14,458 nt of DNA from positions 3,469,518 to 3,483,975 of the forward strand of contig NW_003101681.1 in NCBI RefSeq assembly GCF_000003855.2, in the 5' to 3' direction. The notes beneath the pieces were generated by a model, which worked only from the letters and a program-made list of their open reading frames with translations, was not told the origin of the DNA and did no database searches. This document shows positions 1-7,383 of the stretch, piece after piece. Source of the DNA: Blastomyces gilchristii SLH14081. Its lineage: Eukaryota > Ascomycota > Eurotiomycetes > Onygenales > Ajellomycetaceae. Every line of letters starts with the position of its first letter. The stretch's first letter is position 1. The position numbers and the translations under genes are program-made.

Positions 1-283
1 GTGACTTTATTTATATGTGATATCTCTTGCTTCTAGTCATTGGTCCAGATTTAGACTAGGCAGTCTCATCTTCAACCTGTAGCTGCTCGCGGAACTTAGG
101 ACTGTGAATGAATCACTTCCTTAGTTTTTCTAAGTCATGATCTCATTTTGAGATCTGATGAATAGTCACTTTGCATGGTTTTTTAAGAATTAGTCCCAGC
201 CGGATTCACGCCAAGAAATGTATGAGATCAGACTAAATGTGATTAAACGTGAAATTCATAATCTCAGTGACTAGTCTAGTTTT
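1..283. repeat. Dispersed repeat A, copy 1 (segments in permuted order)
   Basis: Two blocks match the repeat at 4113-4418 but in swapped order. Bases about 17-113 (from gatatctcttgcttctag to agctgctcgcgga) match 4327-4410, and bases about 124-283 (from tttttctaagtcatga through ccaagaaatgtatgaga) match 4113-4280. In the other copy the second block comes first. A head-to-tail junction of two units, the left one cut by the window edge, explains this simply; a local rearrangement would also do. Bases 138-154 form a perfect hairpin (gatctca, three-base loop, tgagatc). The blocks keep some CpG, unlike their surroundings. They may be the inner part of the LTR whose outer part is at 1525-1666, because the same order recurs at 4113-4768. 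That link is an inference. Confidence 0.7.
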
Positions 284-1524
284 TATAGTTATATAGAATG
301 ATTTACATCTGTGATTTATAATCATTCTTTATTTACTAAAGTGATCTGACTGTTATATGAAATCACTTATAGTGTAAATAAATGTCTGTAAAGTAGTATA
401 AATATCTCAGATCTGTCTGTGAAATCTCATCTTCTTTTCTCTTTTTCTGTAACAGCTTTTATTTTCATAACTGTAAGTACTCTCATTCATCTGTGAAGTG
501 TTTTCACTCAGATAATAGAGAGAGAGTGTTTCTAATAATATTTATATATTAATTCAAGAACTTCTCAAGAATAAAAAATTTTTTCAATTTTAATATCTTT
601 ATAAATAATATCTGATTATTACTGAGCTTTCTGTGAGTATTTTCATAACTTTTCTGATTACTTTCTACTGACTAATGATAGAAAGACACTATTACTTATA
701 ACAGTATTTTAACTCTTCTCAGTTCTGTTACTGTATCTGATCTTTGAGCTAGTGATTAACTCTGTGTCTCTTTCATATCAGTTTCTAACTCTCAGTAGTA
801 TGATTTCACTCTTTACTATAAGTTTTCTTAGAAGTGATTTCTTACAGATTACAGCTGATAGTTTCTGTGAAGCTTCTGATACTGTCAGTATTCTCTGCAG
901 CTCTGCAGATCTATAATCACTTGTCTTCTACTTATATAATCTCTGATCAGATATATACAAATATGTCTAGATTTTCTATTAATAGTTCTCACACTATGCT
1001 ATATTTCTATAATTCTAATATTAATAAGAGATGAGTCTCTGAGTACTTATAAAATCTAAGTAAATAAGACAATGTGAATACTATAAATTTGTGATAACAG
1101 TTAATCTGAGTAGATAAGCTCTCTCTCTGTATCTTAATTATTTCTGAGCTGAATACTTCAGCATAACTGAGAAATTAGACGCAGTTTTGTAAGAGATATC
1201 TGATAATATATATAGAGAGCCAGCTCTTAAGACTCTGCTATAACTGTACATACTTTATTATCTGACTCTCTTAAAGTCTATACATTTTCAGTGATTCTCA
1301 CAGTAAATACAATAATTATCTGAACTACAGATATAATACTCTCTTCTTCTTTAAAGCAAAGAATTAATAGTTGTAGAGAAGTTGAGTATTGTAAGTATTA
1401 AGAATATAAGTATAAGTTTTCTTTGATTTTCTTTTATTTTTTTCTTTGTTAATCTTTAAATTATATTTATAGCTCACTTTCTGTTTTTCTTCATTTTTCG
1501 CTTTAATAATAATATGATTTCTGA
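284..1524. other. Decayed insert between repeat A and the LTR block
   Basis: This stretch has no counterpart between the corresponding blocks of the second copy (4419-4626), so it probably inserted between them or was brought in by rearrangement. It is AT-rich with very few CpG. The only coding trace I can support is on the minus strand at about 560-1040, listed separately. The plus-strand open stretch at 834-1034 is antisense to that trace and I do not consider it a gene. I found no terminal inverted repeats at the edges. Confidence 0.5.
560..1040 (-). pseudogene. Possible pogo/Fot1-like DDE transposase C-terminus, degraded
   Basis: On the minus strand one frame from about 955 down to 600 stays open except for isolated TAG, TGA and TAA codons of the kind C-to-T and G-to-A changes make. 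It contains QRILTVSEASQKLS followed by a basic, Arg/Lys-rich tail. Just upstream in another frame lies THLLLILEL. In pogo/Fot1 transposases a THLLQPLD-type motif follows the last part of the DDE core, and a GVLT-type motif with a basic tail lies near the C-terminus. The resemblance is by eye and partial. The catalytic DDE residues were not found, and a frameshift separates the two pieces. It could instead be an unrelated relic. Confidence 0.35.
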
Positions 1525-1666
1525 TTTCTGATGATATAATGTAGTAGTGAGTTTGTTATTGAGATCTACTTATTGTGCAGTCATTTATGTAATAGGCGTT
1601 CACTAAGCAATTGATGAACACCTCACTTATGTGAAAGTGATCAGCTTATAGAGAGAGAATCTGACA
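1525..1666 (-). repeat. LTR block, copy 1 (minus-strand orientation)
   Basis: This is a direct repeat of 4627-4768, recognised by conserved words such as tgatataatgtagtag, taggcgttca and gatgaacacctcact. Read on the minus strand it begins TGTCAGATT at 1666. Both copies diverge from each other exactly outside that point, so 1666 is a true element end. A short purine run (aagagagg on the minus strand, 1667-1674) precedes it and could be a polypurine tract. The other end near 1525 is where the insert at 284-1524 interrupts it, so the full LTR may continue into repeat A. Confidence 0.75.
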
Positions 1667-1895
1667 CCTCTCTTAGCTGCTACTCTGCTGCGTAGATATT
1701 TACAACTCAGCAAAGCAGTTCTATAACTGAAGAAAGAATATTACATACAAAAATAGTGATATGTTCTGTCAAAGATTTTACAGAAGACTAACAAGAGTTG
1801 AAGAATAAAAATAAAGAAAATAGTAAAATAAATGAATAAATGAACTATCACAGAGATAGCAGACTGATAAGACTCTGTATTCATTGAAACACCTT
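1667..1895. other. AT-rich spacer between LTR block and Cys/His-rich remnant
   Basis: No convincing reading frame, RNA gene or repeat was seen. Bases 1800-1845 are a run of A-rich plus-strand sequence. The segment would be the untranslated 3' part of the LTR-flanked unit that holds the frame at 2161-3726. Confidence 0.4.
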
Positions 1896-2110
1896 CAGAG
1901 CTTTTCTGGCTGTAGAGTGTCTGCAGTCATGCCGGTGATATCTATTTATATAATTTTAATAACATCTGCAGTGACAGTATCATGAAAGTGATAATCTTTG
2001 ATATGATGTATATTACAGAGAGAAATATGTAATTTGAGACAGTCTTTGCAACCGCAGTAAGAGCGAACTCTCAGATACTATGAATAAAGTAGACACAGTG
2101 ATTGATTATC
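1896..2110 (-). pseudogene. Cys/His-rich reading-frame fragment, function unknown
   Basis: On the minus strand, from about 2110 to 1896, a frame carries clustered Cys and His: YCGCKDC, then LHISLC, then HH and HFH within about 30 residues. The spacing suggests a metal-binding finger, but it does not match CCHC, C2H2 or BED spacing well enough to name. It lies just downstream of the stop that ends the larger minus-strand frame at 2161, in a different frame, so it may be the former C-terminus of that protein after a frameshift. It keeps more CpG than its neighbours. Confidence 0.3.
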
Positions 2111-2160
2111 ACTATATAGAATCTTTAATCATTCTCATCAATTATTTCAAATTCAATTAT

Positions 2161-3726
2161 TTAACAGTTCTTATTACAAAGCAGTTCAAATTCAAATCCT
2201 TCATTAACAAATTGACTGAAGCTTAAGAGATTGCAGAATACTCTCAATGTGTAGTAAATATTGAGAAGATTAAGTTTCATTTCATTAATGTGAATACAAG
2301 CTTCTCTCACATCTGTAGAAGTAATCAACTCACTGTTTATTTCTTCTACAGAACTGAGATCTTTCTTATTAATAAAAGTGTGTATGTACTTAAACACACT
2401 CTTGTCAGATGAGATGATGTAGAAGACTATAGTATTTAGATAGTATACAGAGTCTCTATAAATTATAGTAGTACATAGCGCTTTTGCAGTTGATATGAAG
2501 TTGAAGTTCTTTTCATTAGTGAAGAATATTGCATTCTTTGCAGTATAGTGTTCAATAATGAAACAGTTGATATTTTGCTATTTCTGTGATTGAGTCTTTC
2601 AGTTCCTATAGTAGCAGACTGTCTCAGTATAGTTTTAACAACAGCAGTATTTATATTTAAGATGTGAGTCAAACATACCTTCTCATTGAACACTTATAGA
2701 CTGCTGTTTCTTGACATTATTAGTATTCTTATTCTTTTCATTTTTCATTTTCTTTTCAGCGTTCTTTTCAGCTTTTTTCACTGACATTTTCTTTTTATTA
2801 TCACTTAGTCTGATGACTGTCTTGTAGCAGACAAGATTATCAATGAGATTATCAAGATTAATCTCAGGAACAGATAGCTTTGAAATTTCTTAACATAGAT
2901 TCTTAAGATAGATTTGAATGAATGTTTAAGTATGAGTCTTCAGATTATATATGAATCATTATGTGAGAAAGTCTGTGAATGTTAATCAGTTATGTGTATT
3001 AATTTCATTTATTATTACTTATCAGTGCTTTATATATAGTATAATATTTTTATTATAATCAGTGATTATTATAGTGATAACTTCATTGTATAATTTAAAT
3101 TAAAGATCTGCTCAATGCATCTGATATTTTAATTTAACTACTTATTATAGTGTGACTGAGTGTTTCATCTTAGTAATACTGTCATTATTAACTTAGGTCA
3201 GTTTTAATTGAATAAGTATCTGCAGCTCTATTTTCATTGAGTTTCATATACACTCTTATAATTGACTTTCTTTATATCATCAGATTTTTAAATTATCAGT
3301 TATAAACTGAGTATCCGGGAAAAGCTCTTCATCTGTAAGAATGTAAGATGTATCAATCAAAACTGCTTTTAATTTAATTTTATAATATTAGATGTCATAG
3401 TCTTTCGGCTCTGAGAGCTTTGTAATAATTTTCATTTCAATATAACTGTAATCATTCTTGAATTCATGAAACTTATCTGTTTCAGTGACTGAATTCATAG
3501 TGAGATTGAGATTTATTCTCTGCTTCTATAATCATTGCTCACAGGCAATTTTCACTGCATCTGCTTTAGAGAACTCTGACTCTTATAAATAAGCAAAGCA
3601 TGTCATAATTTCAGTAATTTCATCAGTGAGGCTATCTTGATTAAGACTATCTTAAGTGAGTGTAGAATGTTCTGTTAAGAAGAGATCTTCTTCTCTCTTT
3701 GAACTTGTGTCACATTCTGTATTCAT
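2161..3726 (-). pseudogene. Large unrecognised ORF with point stops, between two LTR blocks
   Basis: Read on the minus strand from an ATG at 3726 (MNTECDTSSKREEDLF) to TAA at 2161 (ending ELLCNKNC), this is 1566 bases, exactly 522 codons. No net frameshift is present, but there are a few dozen in-frame stops, mostly TAA, TAG and TGA at positions where Gln or Trp would fit. The product would be about 521 residues. The first 60 residues are acidic and Ser/Thr-rich. A middle lysine/asparagine-rich stretch (about 2700-2790, MSVKKAEKNAEKKMKNEKN) looks like a nuclear-type basic or coiled segment. A Cys-rich patch (YKYCCC, TVCYY, INCF) follows. I see no reverse transcriptase, integrase, protease or zinc-knuckle motif, so it is not standard gag-pol. 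It could be a divergent gag, a captured host gene, or a non-LTR or DNA-transposon protein. Open stretches in the antisense or shifted frames here are shadows. Confidence 0.6.
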
Positions 3727-4112
3727 TTTAATTTGAACTTTCTGAGCTGTTTAAGATGATGATTACAGCTAGACTGACCGTGAGACCGTGTCTGAGACCA
3801 GAATCAGAATATTTGATAGTCTCATTATCAATTTAATTGGTTTCATTACACTGTTTTAAGATTAGATAGTAGTTTCATACTGTCTCAGTGAGACTTACTG
3901 TCTACTCTTATCATATTTTTCAAATAAGATCATGATTTTCACTTCTCAATTTAAATTATTTTTATTGCTTTAAATGACTTTAAATCTCATTTAAGTGTTA
4001 TCAAAAAGTGTTACTTTTTAAAAAATTAAAAATAGTATAAAAAAACATTAAAATGTCTAAAAATAGTCACTTTATGCTAAGAATGAAACTAAATGAAATT
4101 AAATAAGACTAT
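3727..4112. other. AT-rich non-coding stretch, would-be 5' leader
   Basis: No gene, RNA or repeat is recognisable. It lies between the start of the minus-strand 522-codon frame and repeat A, where a primer-binding site and leader would be expected if the unit is an LTR element. No tRNA-complementary primer-binding site could be identified. Bases 3940-4090 are particularly A/T-rich. Confidence 0.4.
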
Positions 4113-4418
4113 TTTCTTATTTTTTCTAAGTCATGATTTCATTTTGAGATCTGATATATAGTCACTTTGCATGTTTTTTTAATGACTAGTCCCAGCGGGA
4201 TTCATGCCAAGAAATGTATGAGATGACATCAAATGAAATCAAATGTGAAATTCATAATTCTGACAGCCAGTCTATTTGCAGCTCAAGTGACTCTTATTTA
4301 GAGGTATTATGTGTATATGTTGATTATATCAGATATCTCTTGCTTCTAGTCATTGATACAGATTTAGACAAGGCAATCTCATCTTCAACAATGAAGCTGC
4401 TCGCGGAGGTATAGTCAC
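4113..4418. repeat. Dispersed repeat A, copy 2 (continuous)
   Basis: This holds the same two blocks as 1-283, here in the order tttttctaagtcatga...caaatgtgaaattcataat, then a 60-base link, then gatatctcttgcttctag...gaagctgctcgcgga. It lies 208 bases from the LTR block at 4627-4768 and on the same side as in copy 1, so A and the LTR block may be one longer LTR of roughly 650 bases. An open plus-strand frame of 66 codons runs across 4214-4414, but the other copy breaks it with an indel, so I do not call a gene. Confidence 0.7.
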
Positions 4419-4626
4419 TGTGTATGTTTCTATTCAGGTGGAAATGTAGAGGTTGGTTGCAAGCTTATTGTGAAAGTCTGTAGCAGGTTGATTGATTTGT
4501 GATGAGCGGCTGCAGAACCACTAATACAGCATTTCAGAATTTAATTAATGGTTTAATTTAAAAGAATGAAGTGTAAGAATATAGCAAATTAGAGTGAATT
4601 CCTATGCATAAAAGAGACATAATCTG
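4419..4626. other. Sequence between repeat A and LTR block, no gene seen
   Basis: No reading frame or RNA is supported here. The segment keeps relatively GC-rich words (aggtggaaatg, gaggttggttgc, gatgagcggctgcag). If repeat A and the LTR block form one LTR, this is its middle, and it was lost or displaced in the copy at 1-1666. Confidence 0.35.
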
Positions 4627-4768
4627 ATGAAGATGATATAATGTAGTAGTTGATTTGTTATCGAGATCTATCTATTGTGCGGCCTTTTATATGATAGGCG
4701 TTCATTAAGTGATTGATGAACACCTCACTTATGCAGAAGCAGTCAGCCTGTAGAGAGGAAATCTGACA
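4627..4768 (-). repeat. LTR block, copy 2: 3' LTR of the minus-strand chromovirus
   Basis: This is the direct repeat of 1525-1666. On the minus strand it begins TGTCAGATTTCC at 4768, directly after a polypurine tract and just downstream of the chromodomain-like end of the chromovirus pol. That is where a 3' LTR must start. It therefore also serves as the upstream LTR of the unit containing the unrecognised 522-codon frame. A TATA-like ataaaag and retained CpG (gaacgcc, ggccgc, ctcgat on the minus strand) lie inside. No CA end could be fixed. Confidence 0.8.
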
Positions 4769-4785
4769 ATTTCTTCTTTTTTTTA
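4769..4785 (-). other. Polypurine tract next to the 3' LTR
   Basis: On the minus strand the bases aaaaaaaagaagaaatt run straight into TGTCAG of the LTR. A purine tract resistant to RNase H primes plus-strand DNA synthesis in LTR retroelements and always abuts the 3' LTR. The position and composition fit. Confidence 0.7.
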
Positions 4786-5322
4786 TATACACTATGAACT
4801 GTTTATCTCAGTAGAAACTTATTAACTTTGTAAACTATAGTTTGTAAATAACAGTGTTAATATCTTTATTATAATCAGATTCTTAGTGAAGATTGTATTA
4901 TTCTGACTTATCAGAATTTGTAACATAAAAGTCATATCTCAGCTTTCACAGATATCTTATCTACTCAGACAATTCTTAAGTAAACTGATTCATCTTATCA
5001 AAATACTTCTATCACTGAATCTTGAATTAGTGCTTATAATGTCACTTCTCTGAGTTAATAATTTCCTTAATCTGATATTCTCTTTCACTCTCTAGTACTT
5101 TATGAACAAAGTGATAAGTCACAGAGTTCTCTTCTAAGAATTTCTTATATTTACAGAGTAAAGAGATATAAAAAATATTATATATTTATAATCTAGATAA
5201 CAGTTTCAATCTGTAAAACTGTGAGTTAACTTTCTTCATAATTTTATAAGACTCTGTTCACAAGAGATTCAGCTTCTTACTAGATCTCTATATAATAATG
5301 TTTTTTAAACTTAGTCAGACTC

Positions 5323-5337
5323 TATCATCTTTCTTAC
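5323..5337. repeat. Target-site duplication, left copy, SINE 1
   Basis: tatcatctttcttac occurs here and again at 5707-5721, directly flanking SINE 1. A perfect 15-base match on both sides is the hallmark of target-primed insertion by LINE machinery. Confidence 0.85.
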
Positions 5338-5706
5338 TCTCAGTGACTGAATGGTTAATGCGGCCATCTGATAGAACCTTGGCATGAGAAATCAAGGCGT
5401 GTGAGTTTTAAACTTATAGAGAATATATTAAATCTGAAACTCAAGCCCCTCAGGTTTCTAATACATACAGAGGTGTACAAATCACTGCAATAAAATTGCT
5501 GTATGTTTCTGAGATAAGAAGTTATTATCACATGTATTTAAGTGTCACTTCTTGGTATTTTGTATGTCCTTGTTATCTTGACATGATCTCAGCACCTGTG
5601 TTTCCTCCTGTATAATCAACACTTAATCTGTATTTAACATCACGCAAGGACTCATTATAAGCTCCGCTTGTATATGAGTATAATGAAAGAATAATAATAA
5701 TAATCA
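5338..5706 (+). mobile_element. tRNA-derived SINE, copy 1
   Basis: This is 369 bases, collinear with the copies at 6983-7370 and 13070-13405. The head is tRNA-like but eroded: the A-box position (5344-5354) reads tgactgaatgg and the B-box position (5404-5414) reads agttttaaact, both having lost their CpG by transitions. The body shares blocks such as ctcagg/atttctaata, acagaggtgta, agttattat, cacctgt, tttcct, ctgtatttaac and ataagctccgcttgtat with the other copies. It ends in a short (AAT)n tail, as many tRNA-SINEs do. A perfect 15-base target duplication flanks it. It lies in the chromovirus integrase region, so it is younger than that element. It encodes no protein and needs a LINE partner to move. 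Confidence 0.88.
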
Positions 5707-5721
5707 TATCATCTTTCTTAC
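5707..5721. repeat. Target-site duplication, right copy, SINE 1
   Basis: tatcatctttcttac, identical to 5323-5337, starts directly after the AAT tail. Confidence 0.85.
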
Positions 5722-6969
5722 ATCTCTTTATAATATACTTAGAAATATAGTATCTCGTTTAATACACTTGAGTCTTTCTCAAGAATTCACCAGCTTTCTC
5801 TCAGATATTCTGAATTGTCTCAGCTTATTTATAAGTGTTACTATACTCTATAGTATACTCTCACAGGTTCATCAGAATTATCTGTGAGTAAGTCTCAACA
5901 AGTATTTTAAAGAAAGTTTTACTTATACTGACATGCTGTAAGTGATTATATACACACTTTATAAGTGATAATTAGCATACTCAGTTATTCTGATTGTAAT
6001 TAATAAAGTACTGCAGATACTGGTTTAATATACTTATTAAATACTCTGTCTGATTATCTGTCTATTGATAAAAAGTCATACTTAAGTCTTATGAACTCTT
6101 TAATATAGTTATTAAATCAGATCAGAACTTCTCTGTGAAGATTAATTCTCTATCTGAGATACTATTCACAGATAATTCATACAATTAGATTACATTATAG
6201 ATAAAGCTATAAGTTCAATTTTTAAGTTCTTATAAGTGAGTATAAAGTGTGTTATTCTAATGAAGTAATCTATCATTATCAGTATACTGTCAAAACAGAT
6301 ATTATATATGTTCTTACTTTCAGAGAGATTTATAAGAGTATTTATTTTAAGCTATTCTCAAGATTCTTACAGACTGACTAGAGAAGTAAGTTCTTTATAT
6401 AATCTAAACTATACTATTCACAAACTCTGATAAATGATATAAGAATTCATTTTCTTCTTCACAAGTTCTTGTATCTTCAGTCAGAAGTATTTTCTTATAA
6501 GTAACTTATAAGTTCTAGTTTCTATAAAATAACTTATTAGAGAAGAGACATGATATCTTTTAATAAGTTCTATATCTAGAAACTTATTCATAGATATATA
6601 AATCTGATTCTTTCTTTAGAAGACATCATTTAAGTCTCTTTAATTCTGTATTTATGCAGAATTAATCTCTGCTGTGAGCAGTTTCTGAATATACTGAGTA
6701 TATTTATTCTTCAATTACAGTTCTGATAATCTGAATAAAAGATCTTATAAAAACTTATACTTTGTTTTCTCTTATATTAAATCTTCTACAGTGCTTTTTA
6801 AAGTCTATAAGCTCTTTAGATTATAGATACTCTCTTTGAGAATTCTGACAAAGATTCTCAGAGTGTTAACTCTCAGTATTATAAAGAGAAGTTATACAGA
6901 TTTCTTTTCTCTCTTCTCTCTCTTGTTTTATAAAGAATTGAGAGACTCTTCAGTTAATCTCTTTATAAC

Positions 6970-6982
6970 ACTCAGTCTAAGT
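6970..6982. repeat. Target-site duplication, left copy, SINE 2
   Basis: actcagtctaagt precedes the SINE head and recurs at 7371-7383. Confidence 0.87.
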
Positions 6983-6990
6983 TGCCCCGG

Positions 6991-7061
6991 TGGCCGAATG
7001 GTTAATGCGGCCACCTGGTAGCACCTTGGTGTGGGAAATCAAGACGCGTGGGTTCGAAACC
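6991..7061 (+). promoter_or_regulatory. Internal RNA polymerase III promoter (A and B boxes) of SINE 2
   Basis: The A box is tggccgaatgg (6991-7001) and the B box is ggttcgaaacc (7051-7061), both close to the tRNA consensus. Their 50-base separation fits a long-variable-arm tRNA ancestor. This is the only copy in which both boxes look functional. Confidence 0.8.
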
Positions 7062-7336
7062 CGCAGGAAATACATTAAATCCAGAACTCAAGCACCTCAG
7101 ATTTCTAATAAATACAGAGGTGTATAAATCATTTCAATGAATTGCTCTATATTTCTGAGCTGGGAAGTTATTATTGCATGTATCTAATTATCACTTCTTT
7201 GTATTTTTCTATGATTCTTATTATCTTGATGTAATCTCAACACCTGTATTTCCTTCTATATAACTAATACTTAATCTGTATTTAACACTTCACAAGAACT
7301 CATCATAAGCTCCGCTTGTATATAAGTATAATGAAA

Positions 7337-7337
<1 letters not shown>

Positions 7338-7368
<31 letters not shown>
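7338..7368 (+). repeat. (AAT)n microsatellite tail of SINE 2
   Basis: About ten AAT units close the SINE and are followed directly by the target duplication. The other two copies have shorter, degraded versions at the same place, so the tail belongs to the SINE family. Confidence 0.9.
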
Positions 7369-7370
7369 TA

Positions 7371-7383
7371 ACTCAGTCTAAGT
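7371..7383. repeat. Target-site duplication, right copy, SINE 2
   Basis: actcagtctaagt, identical to 6970-6982, follows the AAT tail directly. Confidence 0.87.

Larger units (their letters stand above)
4940..6982 (-). pseudogene. Chromovirus integrase and chromodomain-like tail, split by a SINE
   Basis: Integrase inserts retroelement DNA into the genome; a C-terminal chromodomain would steer it to marked chromatin. On the minus strand the core shows FDSILIMIDYFIRITHFI (6248-6296, position of the first catalytic Asp), then FYQ*TDNQTEYLI (about 6040-6080, the HPQTDGQTE-type block) and a following helix LNQYLQYFINYNQN. KRCKKDDRV*LSL, matching the DKVWL-type block, spans the SINE insertion at 5338-5706 and reads through in frame once the SINE and one target copy are removed. 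After it come YKIMKKVNSQFYRL and ESEREYQIKEIINSEK (about 5095-5040), the typical linker and first strand of the chromodomain. The N-terminal HHCC finger is no longer recognisable. Stops are mainly TAA, TAG and TGA. The protein is certainly dead. Confidence 0.8.
6983..7370 (+). mobile_element. tRNA-derived SINE, copy 2 (best preserved)
   Basis: This is 388 bases starting tgccccggtggccgaatgg. The head resembles a tRNA with a long variable arm (Ser/Leu type): A box tggccgaatgg at 6991-7001 and B box ggttcgaaacc at 7051-7061 inside a 13-base palindrome. Together they form an internal RNA polymerase III promoter. A tRNA-unrelated body of about 270 bases follows, then a (AAT)n tail at 7338-7368. 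A perfect 13-base target duplication flanks the element. It is inserted between the RNase H and integrase regions of the minus-strand chromovirus. It retains many CpG sites while the host element around it has virtually none, so it is young or was spared the decay. It has no coding capacity. The nested minus-strand open stretch at 7290-7475 is a fusion of SINE tail and chromovirus sequence, not a gene. Confidence 0.93.

Noticed and set aside
834..1034. 66-codon plus-strand open frame
   Set aside because: It is antisense to a minus-strand coding trace, has low complexity, and shows no start context or homology that I recognise.
2463..2693. 76-codon minus-strand open frame
   Set aside because: It lies in a different frame from the 522-codon frame that continues on both sides; it is a shadow.
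4214..4414. 66-codon plus-strand open frame in repeat A
   Set aside because: The matching part of the other repeat copy carries an indel and stops, so the frame is not conserved.
4440..4470. Relation of aggtggaaatgtagaggttggttgc to the TIR end taggtggaaatgagtgttgc
   Set aside because: Only about ten bases match without an inverted partner nearby; probably chance.
6836..7021. 61-codon plus-strand open frame ending in the SINE
   Set aside because: It crosses the target duplication and enters the SINE head, so it is a chance fusion.
6983..7065. A functional tRNA gene
   Set aside because: A and B boxes are present, but the acceptor stem does not close, the sequence continues into a repeated body with an AAT tail, and target duplications flank the whole unit. 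It is a SINE head.
7338..7368. CRISPR or other regularly spaced array
   Set aside because: It is a plain trinucleotide microsatellite tail. No direct repeats with unique spacers occur anywhere in the window.
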